Source of the DNA: Sphingomonas panacisoli | GTDB taxonomy: Bacteria; Pseudomonadota; Alphaproteobacteria; Sphingomonadales; Sphingomonadaceae | Direction of reading: 5' to 3' | DNA length: 64,000 bases | NCBI RefSeq assembly: GCF_007859635.1 | Contig: NZ_CP042306.1 | Span: 992,001 to 1,056,000, forward strand | Part shown: one piece after another, positions 46,522-56,379 of the stretch | Layout of the letters: every line of letters begins with the position of its first letter | How positions within the stretch are numbered: position 1 is the stretch's first letter | Position numbers and translations under genes: made by a program | Notes under the pieces: model-generated | What the model was told of the DNA's origin: nothing | What the model saw: only the letters and a program-made list of their open reading frames with translations | The model's database searches: none

Positions 46522-48156
46522 CTAACCGCAGCCCGGTGTCGCCGCGGCCATCGCCGGTGCCGCCAAGCCGAAGTTCCAGTGCCAGGGGATTTTCCCGTTT
46601 GCCGCCCGGCGACAGACGATCCGCTCGTTGAGCGCGTACATGCCGGGGAACAGGTTGGCGTTCGGCTTCGGCGTATCGGCGAGCAACATGTAGTTGCCGG
46701 CCTTGACGTCGTAAGCTGGCCAGACCGGCGCGTTCGCGGCTTGCGGCCGGCCGGTGCGGACGAAGCTGGCCCAATAGTCCGCCATGGCGTCGGCCATCGC
46801 CGCCTCGCCGGGCGTCGCCGGAATTGCCGGCCACAGCGGCCCCGTGCGATCGGTATTGTCGAACACGTACGGCAATTCGCTCGCGTGGAAACCGTGCAGC
46901 CCCGCAGCATCCTCGGCCGGATAGCTGTGGTCCCACAAATACAAATACGACGGCTGACCCAACGCAGCCTGCTTCGACACCAGCCGCTGCGCCGTCCAGC
47001 CGTAGAGCGCGTCGCGCGTCGCGGCGAGGATGCTCTCCTTCATATCGGTCGATGGGTAGAGCCGCAGGAATTCGCTCGCGAGGTCGCCGTAGCGCTCGCG
47101 GATCGCCGCTTCGTACTTGGCGGCGTTACCCGGCACCTTGGGCGCGAGGATCATCAGCGAGCGAATCTCGCCGCTGTTGAACCCGGCGAGCAGCGGCACC
47201 GGCGCCTGCTTGCCCTTGTCGAAGGTTGCGACGAGTTGCTCGGGGACCAGCTTGCCGTCGACCGTGATCCACGGCGCGTAGCCGAGCTTGGTCGCGGCCA
47301 GCGACAATTCGTCGGGTTTCATCCCGCGCAACGTCGCGATGTCGGGCGCCTGTAGTCCGCCCGCCAGCAACGTGCCGGCCGCCTCCGCCGCGATCTGATC
47401 GCCGCGCGCGGTCTTCAATTCGGGCATCGACACCATGTACGCGCTCTCGGCGATCGCCTTGGCGAACAGACCGCGCGCATAAGGCGACGCCATCAGGTAC
47501 ATGACGCTGAGGCCACCAGCCGATTCCCCGGCGATCGTGACGTTGCCCGCGTCGCCGCCGAACGCGGCGATGTTGCGCTTGACCCAGGTCAGCGCGGCGA
47601 TCTGGTCGAGCAGGCCATAATTGCCCGACACGTGTTGCGGCGATTCCGCGCTGAGCGCGGGGTGCGCGAGGAAACCCAGCACGCCAAGCCGGTAGTTGAT
47701 CGACACGACGATGATGCCGCGCTCTGCCAGCTTCTTGCCGTCATAGAGCGGCTCGCGGCTCGACCCGCCCGACAGCGCGCCGCCATGAATCCACACGAAC
47801 ACCGGCGCCTTGGCGGCATTGGCCGGCGTCCAGATGTTGAGCGTCAGACAATCCTCGCTGGTCGGCAGCGGCGCGGCGGGCGAATAGACCGAGACGGGCT
47901 TGGGCGACTGGAGCTGAATACACGCCGGGCCGTAATCGCTCGCGTCGCGCGTGCCGGACCAGCGGGGTAGCGGCTGCGTGGGACGCCAGCGCAGTGGCCC
48001 GATCGGCGGCTGGGCATAAGGAATGCCCTTGAATACGCGGATATTCCCGTCGGTGGTGCCCGCCACGGCACCGGCGGAGGATGTGACCACCGGCTTGTCC
48101 GCGGCGGCGATGCTCAGCGATGCGACGCCGAGCAGGGCAATCAGGCGAGCGATCAT
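46522..48156 (-). CDS. Exported type B carboxylesterase
   Basis: 544 aa. Sec signal (LIALLGVASLSIAAA). Alpha/beta-hydrolase features are IWTPANAAKAPVFVWIHGGALSGG near residue 115, the nucleophile elbow GESAGG near 213 and GFHASELPYVF near 423 with the catalytic His. It hydrolyses carboxylic esters in the periplasm. The ATG overlaps the stop of the MFS gene, so the two are one operon. Confidence 0.93.
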   Translation of the reverse strand: MIARLIALLGVASLSIAAADKPVVTSSAGAVAGTTDGNIRVFKGIPYAQPPIGPLRWRPTQPLPRWSGTRDASDYGPACIQLQSPKPVSVYSPAAPLPTSEDCLTLNIWTPANAAKAPVFVWIHGGALSGGSSREPLYDGKKLAERGIIVVSINYRLGVLGFLAHPALSAESPQHVSGNYGLLDQIAALTWVKRNIAAFGGDAGNVTIAGESAGGLSVMYLMASPYARGLFAKAIAESAYMVSMPELKTARGDQIAAEAAGTLLAGGLQAPDIATLRGMKPDELSLAATKLGYAPWITVDGKLVPEQLVATFDKGKQAPVPLLAGFNSGEIRSLMILAPKVPGNAAKYEAAIRERYGDLASEFLRLYPSTDMKESILAATRDALYGWTAQRLVSKQAALGQPSYLYLWDHSYPAEDAAGLHGFHASELPYVFDNTDRTGPLWPAIPATPGEAAMADAMADYWASFVRTGRPQAANAPVWPAYDVKAGNYMLLADTPKPNANLFPGMYALNERIVCRRAANGKIPWHWNFGLAAPAMAAATPGCG

Positions 48157-49457
48157 CCGGCGATACTCCTTCGACGGCGCAACAGGCTGGCGAGCCAGGC
48201 GAACAGCAGGATAGCGAGCAGATAGAATGGCGTCAGCGTGTACAGCGCCGACTGCAGCGAATGTGCGTCCCCCTGCGCGGCAAAATGGCTACTGATCCAG
48301 CCTACCCAGGTCGGTCCGAGACCCAGCCCGATGAAGTTCATGAACAGCAGCAACAGTGCGCTCGCGAGCACGCGCTGGTCGGGCCGGACTTCTTCCTGCA
48401 CCAGCGCCACCGCCGACGAGAGGTAGAAGTAGTTGAAGAAATTGACTCCCGTCAGGAAGCACAAGGCCAGCGGCCAGGATGGCGCCCAGACGAAGCCGAG
48501 ATAGAGCGGGATCGCGACGGCGAGCGACATCGCGGGGACGCTCGCATAGGCCGATTTCGACACGCTCGCGCGCCGGTCGATCACGCGTCCGGACGCCAGC
48601 ATGCCTAGGCCCATGCCGATCAGAATGACCAGCGCGTACCAGATTGCGATTTGGCCGAGCGACATGCCCTTCTCGCGGCCCAGAAAAAGCGCGGCGAAGT
48701 TGCCGAGGCCGTAGGTGATGAACTGCGTGGCGCCGCTGCCCAGCGCCATCAGCATCAGGATCGGGTTGGTCACGAACATGCGCACGGTCGGCCAGAACGG
48801 TGCCTTGGCGGCGGCGTCATGGTTCGCGTCGTAGCGGCCGCGCGGCGGCTCGCTGATCAGCAGACGGACGATGATCGCGGCGACTACGCCGATTGCGCCG
48901 ATCGTGATGAACGCCCAGCGCCAGTTGAACGCGGCGGCGATCGATGCGCCGAACGCGACGCCCAAGGCGGCGCCGATCACCGGCCCCAGATTGTAGATGC
49001 CGAACGCGAAGCCGCGTCGACCGGGCGGGATCGTGTCGGTTATGATCGCGTAGGACGGTGGCACACCGCCGGCCTCGCCGAACCCCACGGTCATGCGCGC
49101 GATGGCGAGCTGCGGATAATTGGCGGCGAACCCGCACGCCATCGTCGCCCCGCTCCAGATCGCGCAGGCGAGCACCAGCACGTTGACGCGGTTGGTGCGG
49201 TCGGCGAGCCAGCCGACCGGCACCGCGATCAGGCAATAGAACAACGCGAAATACAGCCCGCCGAGCCGCCCGAGCGCGGCGTCGTCGATCTGCAGCGATT
49301 CCTGGATCGGCTTGGCCAACGTGCCGAGCAGCGAACGGTCGAGAAAGTTGAGGACGTAGACCGCGCACAGCGTGATCAAAACGGTCCGCGCACCCTTCGG
49401 CAGCGGGGCGGTCGATCCGCCGATATCGATGCCCGCAGGCCCAGCTTGCGCAGTCAT
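48153..49457 (-). CDS. MFS transporter
   Basis: 434 aa with 12 membrane helices and the MFS loop signature GWLADRTNR near residue 83, plus GFGEAGGVPPSYAI near 125 and PPGRRGFAFGIYNLG, as in the sphingosine-1-phosphate/spinster-like and aromatic acid symporter group common in sphingomonads. Probably a proton-driven carrier for an organic acid. First gene of a two-gene operon with the esterase. Confidence 0.9.
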   Translation of the reverse strand: MTAQAGPAGIDIGGSTAPLPKGARTVLITLCAVYVLNFLDRSLLGTLAKPIQESLQIDDAALGRLGGLYFALFYCLIAVPVGWLADRTNRVNVLVLACAIWSGATMACGFAANYPQLAIARMTVGFGEAGGVPPSYAIITDTIPPGRRGFAFGIYNLGPVIGAALGVAFGASIAAAFNWRWAFITIGAIGVVAAIIVRLLISEPPRGRYDANHDAAAKAPFWPTVRMFVTNPILMLMALGSGATQFITYGLGNFAALFLGREKGMSLGQIAIWYALVILIGMGLGMLASGRVIDRRASVSKSAYASVPAMSLAVAIPLYLGFVWAPSWPLALCFLTGVNFFNYFYLSSAVALVQEEVRPDQRVLASALLLLFMNFIGLGLGPTWVGWISSHFAAQGDAHSLQSALYTLTPFYLLAILLFAWLASLLRRRRSIAG

Positions 49458-49774
49458 TCCAGCGATCCTCCCACGCGCCGGATTCTGTGCCGACGTCAGG
49501 CGCTTACCATCGTCAGAATGGGGACAATGTCAACACTCACTATAACGAGGATGAATATCTGAGGTCCAAGGTCATACAAGCCCGACGCGGCTTAACAAGA
49601 AGCGTTTTCCTACAAGGTTTCCGCCATGATATAAGCGAGCCGCTCTTTGACTATCTGAATATTCAGGCGCGCTTTGTCCAACTCCGGGCGAAGGTTCGGA
49701 AATTCGCGCGTCAGCCAGGAATCGCCTGCGCCAGCCACCTCGCTAGTGTAACCCAAGTGTAACCTTAGCCGTTC
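49458..49774. other. Intergenic region with AT-rich patches
   Basis: 317 bases, lower in GC than the surroundings. It holds a perfect 12-bp palindrome CTGAATATTCAG at 49655-49666 and a tandem pair of GTGTAACC near 49745-49763. The region should contain the MFS promoter and the 3' end of the DAHP synthase transcript. A short frame at 49487-49762 has no recognisable product. Confidence 0.45.
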
Positions 49775-51364
49775 CTAAACCGCTTCGGCCCGCCGCTGGC
49801 GCAGTTCGTCGTTGAGCATCTCGGCCAGCAGGAACGCCAGTTCCAGGCTCTGCCCGGCGTTCAAGCGCGGGTCGCAATGCGTGTGGTAGCGGTCGGCGAG
49901 ATTCTGCTCGGTCACATCGACGGCGCCGCCGGTGCATTCGGTGACGTTCTGTCCGGTCATTTCGGCATGGATGCCGCCGGCGAACGTCCCCTCCGCGCGA
50001 TGCACCGCGAAGAAACCGCGGACTTCGCCCAGGATGCGGTCGAACGGGCGCGTCTTGTACCCAGCCGCCGCGACGGTGTTGCCGTGCATCGGGTCGCAGC
50101 TCCACACCACCGGATGACCCTCGCGTTTCACCGCGCGGACCAGCTTGGGCAGGCCGGCTTCGATCTTGTCGTGGCCGTAGCGCGTGATCAGCGTCATGCG
50201 GCCGGGGATGCGGCCGGGGTTGAGCGTGTCGAGCAGCCGCAGCAGCATGTCGGGCTCCAGGCTCGGGCCGCATTTCAGCCCGATCGGATTGCCGATCCCG
50301 CGCAGGAACTCGACATGCGCCGATCCGTCGAACCGTGTGCGGTCGCCGATCCACAGCATGTGCGCGGACGTGTCGTACCAGTCGCCTGTCAGGCTGTCCT
50401 GCCGGGTCAGCGCTTGCTCGTAGGGGAGCAGCAGCGCTTCGTGGCTGGTGTAGAAGGTGGTCTGCGACAGTTGCGGGACGGTGTCGGGGCTGATCCCGCA
50501 CGCCTCCATGAAGTCGAGCGCTTCGCCGATGCGGTCGGCGGTTTCCTCGTACTTCTTCGCCCATGGGCTGCTGCCCAAGAAGTCGTGCGTCCAGCGGTGG
50601 ACCTGGTGGAGATTGGCGTAGCCGCCCTGGGCGAAGGCGCGGAGCAGGTTGAGCGTCGCCGCACTCTGGCTGTACCCCTGCACCATCCGCTGCGGGTCGG
50701 GCGTGCGGCCCTCCGGCGTGAAGGCGATGTCGTTGACGTTGTCGCCGCGGTACGAGGGGAGCTCGACGCCGTCGATCGTCTCGGTATCGGCGCTGCGCGG
50801 CTTGGCGAACTGGCCCGCCATGCGCCCGACCTTCACCACGGGCAGCTTGGAGGCATAGGTCAAGACGACCGCCATCTGAAGGATGACGCGGAACGTGTCG
50901 CGGATGTTGTTGGGATGGAATTCGGCGAAGCTTTCGGCGCAGTCGCCACCCTGGAGCAGGAACGCCTCGCCCGCCGCGACGCGCGCGAGGTCGGCGGTCA
51001 GGTTGCGCGCTTCGCCGGCGAAGACGAGGGGCGGGTATGAATGAAGCTGCGCCGTTGCCGCGTCGAGTGCAGCGGCGTCGGGGTAGGTGGGGAGTTGGCG
51101 CGCTTCGTGGCTCTTCCAGCTGTGGGGAGCCCATTCAGACCTTGCAGCGCCCGACACCGGCGCCACCACATACCAATCGGCGTGATGCGCGATGCCGTTC
51201 GCCGCGATCTGGTTGAGCACCTTAGCGGACGCGCGCTTGCCGTCCTCCTCCCAGCCCTGCACCGTGCTGCCGGCGGTTTCGTACCACGCGCCGAACGCAG
51301 CGCGGGTAAGGGAGCGTTCCTCGCGGAAACGGCGGATTTTGGTGCCTGCCAGTGTCGTCGTCAT
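49775..51364 (-). CDS. Class II DAHP synthase with N-terminal HTH extension
   Basis: 529 aa, about 70 residues longer than usual for the class II enzyme. Residues 1-65 look like an Xre-type helix-turn-helix ([16 protein letters not shown], then [14 protein letters not shown]). The enzyme part begins near residue 78 ([20 protein letters not shown]) and has [63 protein letters not shown] and [15 protein letters not shown]. It condenses phosphoenolpyruvate and erythrose-4-phosphate in the shikimate pathway. An in-frame GTG near residue 69 could be the true enzyme start if the HTH is a separate overlapping gene. Fusion or read-through is unresolved. Confidence 0.88.
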   Translation of the reverse strand: MTTTLAGTKIRRFREERSLTRAAFGAWYETAGSTVQGWEEDGKRASAKVLNQIAANGIAHHADWYVVAPVSGAARSEWAPHSWKSHEARQLPTYPDAAALDAATAQLHSYPPLVFAGEARNLTADLARVAAGEAFLLQGGDCAESFAEFHPNNIRDTFRVILQMAVVLTYASKLPVVKVGRMAGQFAKPRSADTETIDGVELPSYRGDNVNDIAFTPEGRTPDPQRMVQGYSQSAATLNLLRAFAQGGYANLHQVHRWTHDFLGSSPWAKKYEETADRIGEALDFMEACGISPDTVPQLSQTTFYTSHEALLLPYEQALTRQDSLTGDWYDTSAHMLWIGDRTRFDGSAHVEFLRGIGNPIGLKCGPSLEPDMLLRLLDTLNPGRIPGRMTLITRYGHDKIEAGLPKLVRAVKREGHPVVWSCDPMHGNTVAAAGYKTRPFDRILGEVRGFFAVHRAEGTFAGGIHAEMTGQNVTECTGGAVDVTEQNLADRYHTHCDPRLNAGQSLELAFLLAEMLNDELRQRRAEAV

Positions 51365-51444
51365 CCCGCGCCGTTACCCTGATGGGGTAAATGATGCAAC
51401 CGACTTCTTGCGTCGGCGCGGGACGGTTTTCTCTTTCGGGTAAA

Positions 51445-52872
51445 TCAGCCGTTCGCGACCCAATTGCCATGGAACCCCGGCGGCACGCGGTGGGGGATAC
51501 GGATGCTCGCGACGGGCGCGCCTTCGAAGTCCTGCGCGTCGATGATCGCGAGGTCGGTGGTCTCGTTGGGCAAGTCGATCACCAGCCCGACCAGCCAGCC
51601 GTCACCCTCGGGCGCGTCGTCGCTACGCGGCACGAACACGAACTCGCCGGGATAACGGCCGGGGCCGAAATCGTGCGTCTGCTTCGTCCCCTCGGCCAGA
51701 TCGTGGCGATAGAGCTTGGTGTCGCCGATCGCGAAATCACCCTCGGGCAGCCCCATCGTATAGGCGTAGTGATACGGCTGGCCAAAGAAGCGTTCGTCGG
51801 GACGCGGGAATTCCTGCGGCGTCGCATCGATCGTCTTGCGCTCGACGGTCTTCGCGATCGGATCGATGATCCAGCGCTCCAGGCCGAGCGACTTGCCCGA
51901 CGGCCCGCCGGTCAGTTCCGCGAACATCGTGTCGTAGACGCAGGCGTCGAGCACGACCCGGCCGTCCGCCACGTCGAACGCGTTGGCGACGTGGAAGATG
52001 TAGACTTGCGGACAATCTACCCAGACCACGTCGTCCGCACCGCCGTTACGAGGCAGTAGGCCGATACGCGCCTGATGTTCCGGATTCCAGCGATAGGGGA
52101 ACGAGTGCCCGCCGATCAGCGCCTTCATCGAAAAAGTAACGGGCAAATCGAGGATCAGCGCATACCGCGCGGTAATCGCACAATCGTGGATCGACGGCCC
52201 GTGCTTGACCGGGATCGCGACCTCGCGCGTCACCTTGCCGCTCGCGTCGATCACGACATGGCGGATTTGGTCGGGAACGGTCGCTTCGTAGCAGATCGCG
52301 TGGTTCTCGCCGGTCGCCGGATCGAGATGCGGATGCGCGGTGAAGCTGCCCATCAGCGTGTCGTCGAACGGATTGTAGGTTTGCTCGTCGAGCGTGTCGG
52401 ACAGTTCGACCGGGTACGACCCCGCCTCGACCAAAGCCCAGGTCCGCCCGCCGATGCCGAGCACATTGGTGTTGACCGTGTCGAACCCGCCATGACGCGG
52501 ACCGGGGGCGTGCGGCATGCCGGTCTCCGCCTCGACCCGCTTCGACCGGATCCAGCGGTTGCGGTACCACAACGCCTGGCCGTCCTTCAGCGCGATGACG
52601 TGGACCATGCCGTCGCCGGTGAACCAATGATAGCCCTTCGCCTCGGGCGCGGCAGGATTGGGGCCGATGCGCAGATAGCGGCCGTCGAGCTCGTCGGGGA
52701 TCGTGCCGGTAACGGGCAGATCCTCCAGCGTCAGCTCGGCGGCCATCGGCTTGTGAATGCCGGTCAGGAACGGATGGTCGGTCTCCGGCATGCGCTTGCG
52801 ATTGAACTCGGCGACGACGCCGATCCCCTTGGTAACGGTGCCGCGGATTGCATTTTCGATGACACTGGCCAT
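51445..52872 (-). CDS. Carotenoid cleavage oxygenase family protein
   Basis: 475 aa. Iron-binding histidines of the RPE65/CCD fold are in [16 protein letters not shown] near residue 155-168, [14 protein letters not shown] near 227, the [11 protein letters not shown] segment near 288 and the C-terminal VPPGFHGNW. Family members use oxygen to split a double bond in carotenoids, stilbenes or lignin-derived compounds; sphingomonad lignostilbene dioxygenases belong here. Substrate not assignable. Divergent from a TetR gene 70 bases away, which probably controls it. Confidence 0.9.
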   Translation of the reverse strand: MASVIENAIRGTVTKGIGVVAEFNRKRMPETDHPFLTGIHKPMAAELTLEDLPVTGTIPDELDGRYLRIGPNPAAPEAKGYHWFTGDGMVHVIALKDGQALWYRNRWIRSKRVEAETGMPHAPGPRHGGFDTVNTNVLGIGGRTWALVEAGSYPVELSDTLDEQTYNPFDDTLMGSFTAHPHLDPATGENHAICYEATVPDQIRHVVIDASGKVTREVAIPVKHGPSIHDCAITARYALILDLPVTFSMKALIGGHSFPYRWNPEHQARIGLLPRNGGADDVVWVDCPQVYIFHVANAFDVADGRVVLDACVYDTMFAELTGGPSGKSLGLERWIIDPIAKTVERKTIDATPQEFPRPDERFFGQPYHYAYTMGLPEGDFAIGDTKLYRHDLAEGTKQTHDFGPGRYPGEFVFVPRSDDAPEGDGWLVGLVIDLPNETTDLAIIDAQDFEGAPVASIRIPHRVPPGFHGNWVANG

Positions 52873-52891
52873 GACTGGTCTCCGACTCGAA

Positions 52892-52906
52892 GTTTATGGC
52901 GTAAAC
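52892..52906. promoter_or_regulatory. Candidate TetR operator between divergent genes
   Basis: The inverted repeat GTTTA-TGGCG-TAAAC lies in the 70-base gap between the carotenoid oxygenase and TetR genes. The spot, symmetry and lack of other repeats make it a reasonable operator for the adjacent repressor. No footprint or second copy supports it. Confidence 0.4.
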
Positions 52907-52942
52907 ATACGATCTATGATAACAGTGTCAACATGAAAGATT

Positions 52943-53527
52943 CTGAAGGCGACCAAATCCTATCATCATGGCGATTTGCGCGCGGCGTTGATCGCCGAGG
53001 GGCTGCGCATGCTCGAGGAGCGAGAGGATGCCGATCTGTCGCTACGTGAGATCGCGCGGTCGGTCGGGGTCAGCGCGACGGCGGTATATCGGCACTTCCC
53101 CGACAAGGAGGCGTTACGCGCCGCCCTGGCCTCGGCCGCCTACGATCGAATGGGGGAAGCGCAGCGTGCCGCGGCGTCGGCCTATGAGGACGTGCTCGAC
53201 CAGTTCCAGGCAACCGGGCGGACCTATGTCCGCTTCGCGCTCGATCATCCCGCGCTATTCCGCCTGATGTCGTCGATGGGTCCGCACGACGATTTGTTCG
53301 CGCTCGACGACGGGGAGGACGACGACGCCAGCAAGTTGCTGCGCGATTACGCGTTCAGGCTGGCGGGCGAAGGCGCGAGCATCGACACGGTGCGGGCGAT
53401 CGCCATGCGCTCCTGGGCGCTGGTCCACGGACTCGCAGTGCTGATGCTCCAGGGCTACGTCCCGCGCGACGAAGCGCTGATCGACGCGGTGGTCGATACG
53501 CGTGCGCTGGGGATGAACCGCTCTTAG
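52943..53527 (+). CDS. TetR-family regulator with non-standard or shifted start
   Basis: The conserved N-terminus ATKSYHHGDLRAALI is open only from a CTG codon at 52943. The nearest ATG (52933) is one base out of frame and the first standard in-frame start is a TTG at 52976, which would remove YHHGD. Helix-turn-helix LSLREIARSVGVSATAVYRHF is at about residues 30-50, with a normal C-terminal domain (LIDAVVDTRALGMN). About 194 aa from CTG. It probably represses the divergent carotenoid oxygenase. The start needs checking: true CTG, or a one-base insertion in CAAATCC. Confidence 0.8.
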   Translation: MKATKSYHHGDLRAALIAEGLRMLEEREDADLSLREIARSVGVSATAVYRHFPDKEALRAALASAAYDRMGEAQRAAASAYEDVLDQFQATGRTYVRFALDHPALFRLMSSMGPHDDLFALDDGEDDDASKLLRDYAFRLAGEGASIDTVRAIAMRSWALVHGLAVLMLQGYVPRDEALIDAVVDTRALGMNRS

Positions 53528-54459
53528 TATCCTGCGTCGAGATCGACGACATTCTCCATCGCCCGCCCGTTCACGAACGCGTCGATGTTGCGCAGGAACA
53601 AGGCGGCGGCGCGGGGAAACATCTTGGTCTGGCTGCGGCCCGACAGATGCATGGTGACCATGCAATTGGGCGCCGACCAGAGCGGGTGATCGGGTGGCAG
53701 CGGCTCGGGATTGGTGGGATCGAGGAACGCGCCGGCGATCTTGCGGCCATTGAGCGCATCGAGGAGCGCCGCTTCGTCGATCATGTCGCCGCGCGCGATG
53801 TTGATCAGCCACGCGCTCGGCTTCATCGCGGCGAGTTCGGCGGCGCCGATCATCGCCTTCGTCGCGTCCGTGGAGGGGGCGGCGAGGATAACCCAGTCGA
53901 ACTCGCCGAGCTTCGCTTGCCACTGATCCGGCATCAGCGTGCCGTTGCGGCCCGATCGAGTCACGCCGGTCACCGCGACGCCGAACGCCACCAGACGCTC
54001 GCCGATCAGCTTCCCGATCGCGCCCATGCCGACGATCAGCGCTTTGGTCTCGAACAGTTCTACTTTGCCCGGCGCATCCTTCGGCCATTCGTGGCGGTCC
54101 TGCGCGCGGACAACTTCGTCGAACCGCTTGGCCGCGGCGAGCACGCCCAGCACGGCATATTCGGCGACCGCCAGCGCGTTGATGCCGACGCCGTTGGTCA
54201 GGATGGTGCCGCGTTGCTTCAGCACGTCGAGCGGGAAGGCGTCGAGTCCGGCATAGATGGTCGACACCCATTTCAGCCGCTCGCCGTGGCGGATCGCCTC
54301 GGCGGTCAGTTCGGTCGGCTGCATATCGACCCAGGCGATATCGGCGTCGGCGATCATCGCATTGGCTTCGGCCGGGGAGGCGAACCAGGCTGCCTCGACG
54401 CCGGCGGGCAGTTGCGGCTCGAGCAACGGGCGGGCGAGCGCGGGCAGGACGGCCTTCAT
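53524..54459 (-). CDS. D-isomer specific 2-hydroxyacid dehydrogenase
   Basis: 311 aa from ATG 54459 in an ATGA overlap with the TM2 gene. NAD site VGMGAIGKLIGERL near residue 140, catalytic Arg in NIARGDMIDEAAL near 225, Glu region FLDPTNPEPLPPDHPLW near 252 and His in MVTMHLSGRSQ near 275. It reduces 2-keto acids or oxidises D-2-hydroxy acids with NAD(P); substrate unknown. It overlaps the convergent TetR gene by four bases. Confidence 0.9.
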   Translation of the reverse strand: MKAVLPALARPLLEPQLPAGVEAAWFASPAEANAMIADADIAWVDMQPTELTAEAIRHGERLKWVSTIYAGLDAFPLDVLKQRGTILTNGVGINALAVAEYAVLGVLAAAKRFDEVVRAQDRHEWPKDAPGKVELFETKALIVGMGAIGKLIGERLVAFGVAVTGVTRSGRNGTLMPDQWQAKLGEFDWVILAAPSTDATKAMIGAAELAAMKPSAWLINIARGDMIDEAALLDALNGRKIAGAFLDPTNPEPLPPDHPLWSAPNCMVTMHLSGRSQTKMFPRAAALFLRNIDAFVNGRAMENVVDLDAGY

Positions 54460-54890
54460 GCCTGCTGATACCGCGCGGCGAACTCGGCGTCGGACATCAC
54501 CAGGAATCGGATAAAATCGACGAACGCCCACAACGCGCTGACGAACGCGCCGACCAAGGTGCAGGTCAGCACCAGCATCATGATGCCGGTGCCGGTCCGC
54601 CCGAGATAGAAACGATGTACGCCGAACACGCCGACGAAGAATGCCAGCAACGCGGCGGTCAATTTGTTGCGGTCGCTGCGCGGGGCCTTGGGCGTGGCGC
54701 TGTAGGTGCCCGGCTGGCGATAGATGCGCCGCGCCTGGCGCCCCTCCGCTTCGAAATCGATCTGCGCGCCGATCGACGGCCCGACGCGGTCGGCCCAATC
54801 GTCGGGCCGGAACACGTAGCGCTGGCCGTCCTCGCCCGAAATCTGCCCATCGCCGGTCGCAACATCGACCCCGAGCACCTGTCCGCGCAT
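54456..54890 (-). CDS. TM2-domain membrane protein
   Basis: 144 aa. The N-terminal 65 residues form an OB-like or SH3-like beta domain (GQVLGVDVATGDGQISGEDG). The TM2 domain follows: KLTAALLAFFVGVFGVHRFYLGR, a Gly-rich turn, then MMLVLTCTLVG and ALWAFVDFIRFL. Function unknown for bacterial members. It ends with an ATGA overlap to the dehydrogenase and starts 18 bases after the cysS stop, so the three are probably one operon. Confidence 0.85.
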   Translation of the reverse strand: MRGQVLGVDVATGDGQISGEDGQRYVFRPDDWADRVGPSIGAQIDFEAEGRQARRIYRQPGTYSATPKAPRSDRNKLTAALLAFFVGVFGVHRFYLGRTGTGIMMLVLTCTLVGAFVSALWAFVDFIRFLVMSDAEFAARYQQA

Positions 54891-54908
54891 CTCACTCCCC
54901 GAATCGGC

Positions 54909-56339
54909 TTACAGCGTCGGCTTCCAATCCCATCCCAGCGGGTCGCCGTCCATTACTTCGACGCCCGCGGCCGCCAGTTCGTCGCGGATCGCGTCGGAGC
55001 GGGCGAAGTCCTTGGCGGCGCGCGCCTCGCGACGGTCGGCTAGGCGGGCGGCGATATCGGCTTCGGTCAAGGTCGCGGTTGCCGGCCGAACGCGGAGGTC
55101 CTCGCGTTTCAGGTTGGCAAGGCGCAACCCCAACACCGCATCGAAATCGCCCAGCGCGGCCAGGCGATCGGTGGGCGATACCTTTTTGTCGGCCAGCATC
55201 TCGTCGAGCGCGACCAGCGCCTTCGCCGTGTTGAGATCGTCGGTCACGGCCTCGTCGAGCCGCTCGCGATACGCGGCGGGCGATGCGGCCGACGGCGCGG
55301 CGGGTCGGTCGCGAAGCTGCGCGACGGTGATCGCCAGCCGCTTCAACCGCACCGACGCGGCGGCCAGATTGTCCCAGGTGAATTCGAGCTCGCTGCGGTA
55401 ATGCGCCTGCAGGCACATCATCCGGTACGCCAGCGGGTGGAAGCCCGCGTCGATCAACACCTGCAGCCGCAGGAATTCGCCGGTCGATTTCGACATCTTG
55501 CCGCCGCGTTCGACCAGGAAATTGTTGTGCATCCAGATCCGCGCGCCGCTGTCCGCACAGCCGCAGAACGCCTGGTTCTGCGCGATCTCGTTGGGATGAT
55601 GAACCTCGCGATGGTCGATCCCGCCGGTATGGATGTCGAAGGGATGGCCGAGATGCTGCAGGCTCATCACCGAGCATTCGAGGTGCCAGCCGGGCGCGCC
55701 TTTGCCCCACGGCGAGTCCCATTCCATCTGGCGCTGTTCGCCCGGCGGCGACTTGCGCCATATCGCGAAGTCCTGCGGATGGCGCTTGCCGGACACCGGA
55801 TCGATCCGGCTTTCGCCCTCGTCGGTCGCCGATCGCGCGAGCGCGCCGTAATTCGGCACCTTCGACGTGTCGAAATACAGTCCGCCCTCGATCTCGTAGC
55901 AATCGGCTTCGATGCGCTTGGCGAAGTCGATCATCTGCGGGATGTGGTCGGTGGCGACGGTCCATTCGGCGGGGGGCTCGATATTGAGCCGCGCTACGTC
56001 CGCCTTGAACGCGTCGGTATAGTGCGCGGCAATGTCCCATATCGACTTGGCCTGCGCCGCCGCGGCCTTTTCCATCTTGTCGTCGCCCGCGTCGGCGTCG
56101 CTGGTCAGGTGGCCGACATCGGTGATGTTGATGATGTGCTTGGTGGGATAGCCATTCCAGCGCAGCACGCGGCCCAGCGTATCGGCGAACAGGAACGCGC
56201 GCATGTTGCCGATATGCTGGTAGTTATAAACGGTCGGCCCGCAGGTGTAGACGCGCACCAACGCCGGATCGATCGGCGCGAAGGCTTCGAGCGAGCGGGT
56301 GAGACTGTTGTAGAGCGTAAGCGGTGCGCCGGTAGACAT
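54909..56339 (-). CDS. cysS: Cysteinyl-tRNA synthetase
   Basis: 476 aa from ATG 56339; an upstream in-frame ATG lacks support. Class I signatures: zinc ligand Cys in YTCGPTVYN near residue 28, HIGN (HIGH box) near 38, GWHLECSVM near 217, GIDHREVHHPNEIAQ and KMSKS near 276. It charges tRNA-Cys with cysteine in the cytoplasm. Normal length. Confidence 0.97.
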   Translation of the reverse strand: MSTGAPLTLYNSLTRSLEAFAPIDPALVRVYTCGPTVYNYQHIGNMRAFLFADTLGRVLRWNGYPTKHIINITDVGHLTSDADAGDDKMEKAAAAQAKSIWDIAAHYTDAFKADVARLNIEPPAEWTVATDHIPQMIDFAKRIEADCYEIEGGLYFDTSKVPNYGALARSATDEGESRIDPVSGKRHPQDFAIWRKSPPGEQRQMEWDSPWGKGAPGWHLECSVMSLQHLGHPFDIHTGGIDHREVHHPNEIAQNQAFCGCADSGARIWMHNNFLVERGGKMSKSTGEFLRLQVLIDAGFHPLAYRMMCLQAHYRSELEFTWDNLAAASVRLKRLAITVAQLRDRPAAPSAASPAAYRERLDEAVTDDLNTAKALVALDEMLADKKVSPTDRLAALGDFDAVLGLRLANLKREDLRVRPATATLTEADIAARLADRREARAAKDFARSDAIRDELAAAGVEVMDGDPLGWDWKPTL

Positions 56340-56379
56340 GCCGCGCGGCTTAGCCACGCCGCTCCACCGACGCAAACCA

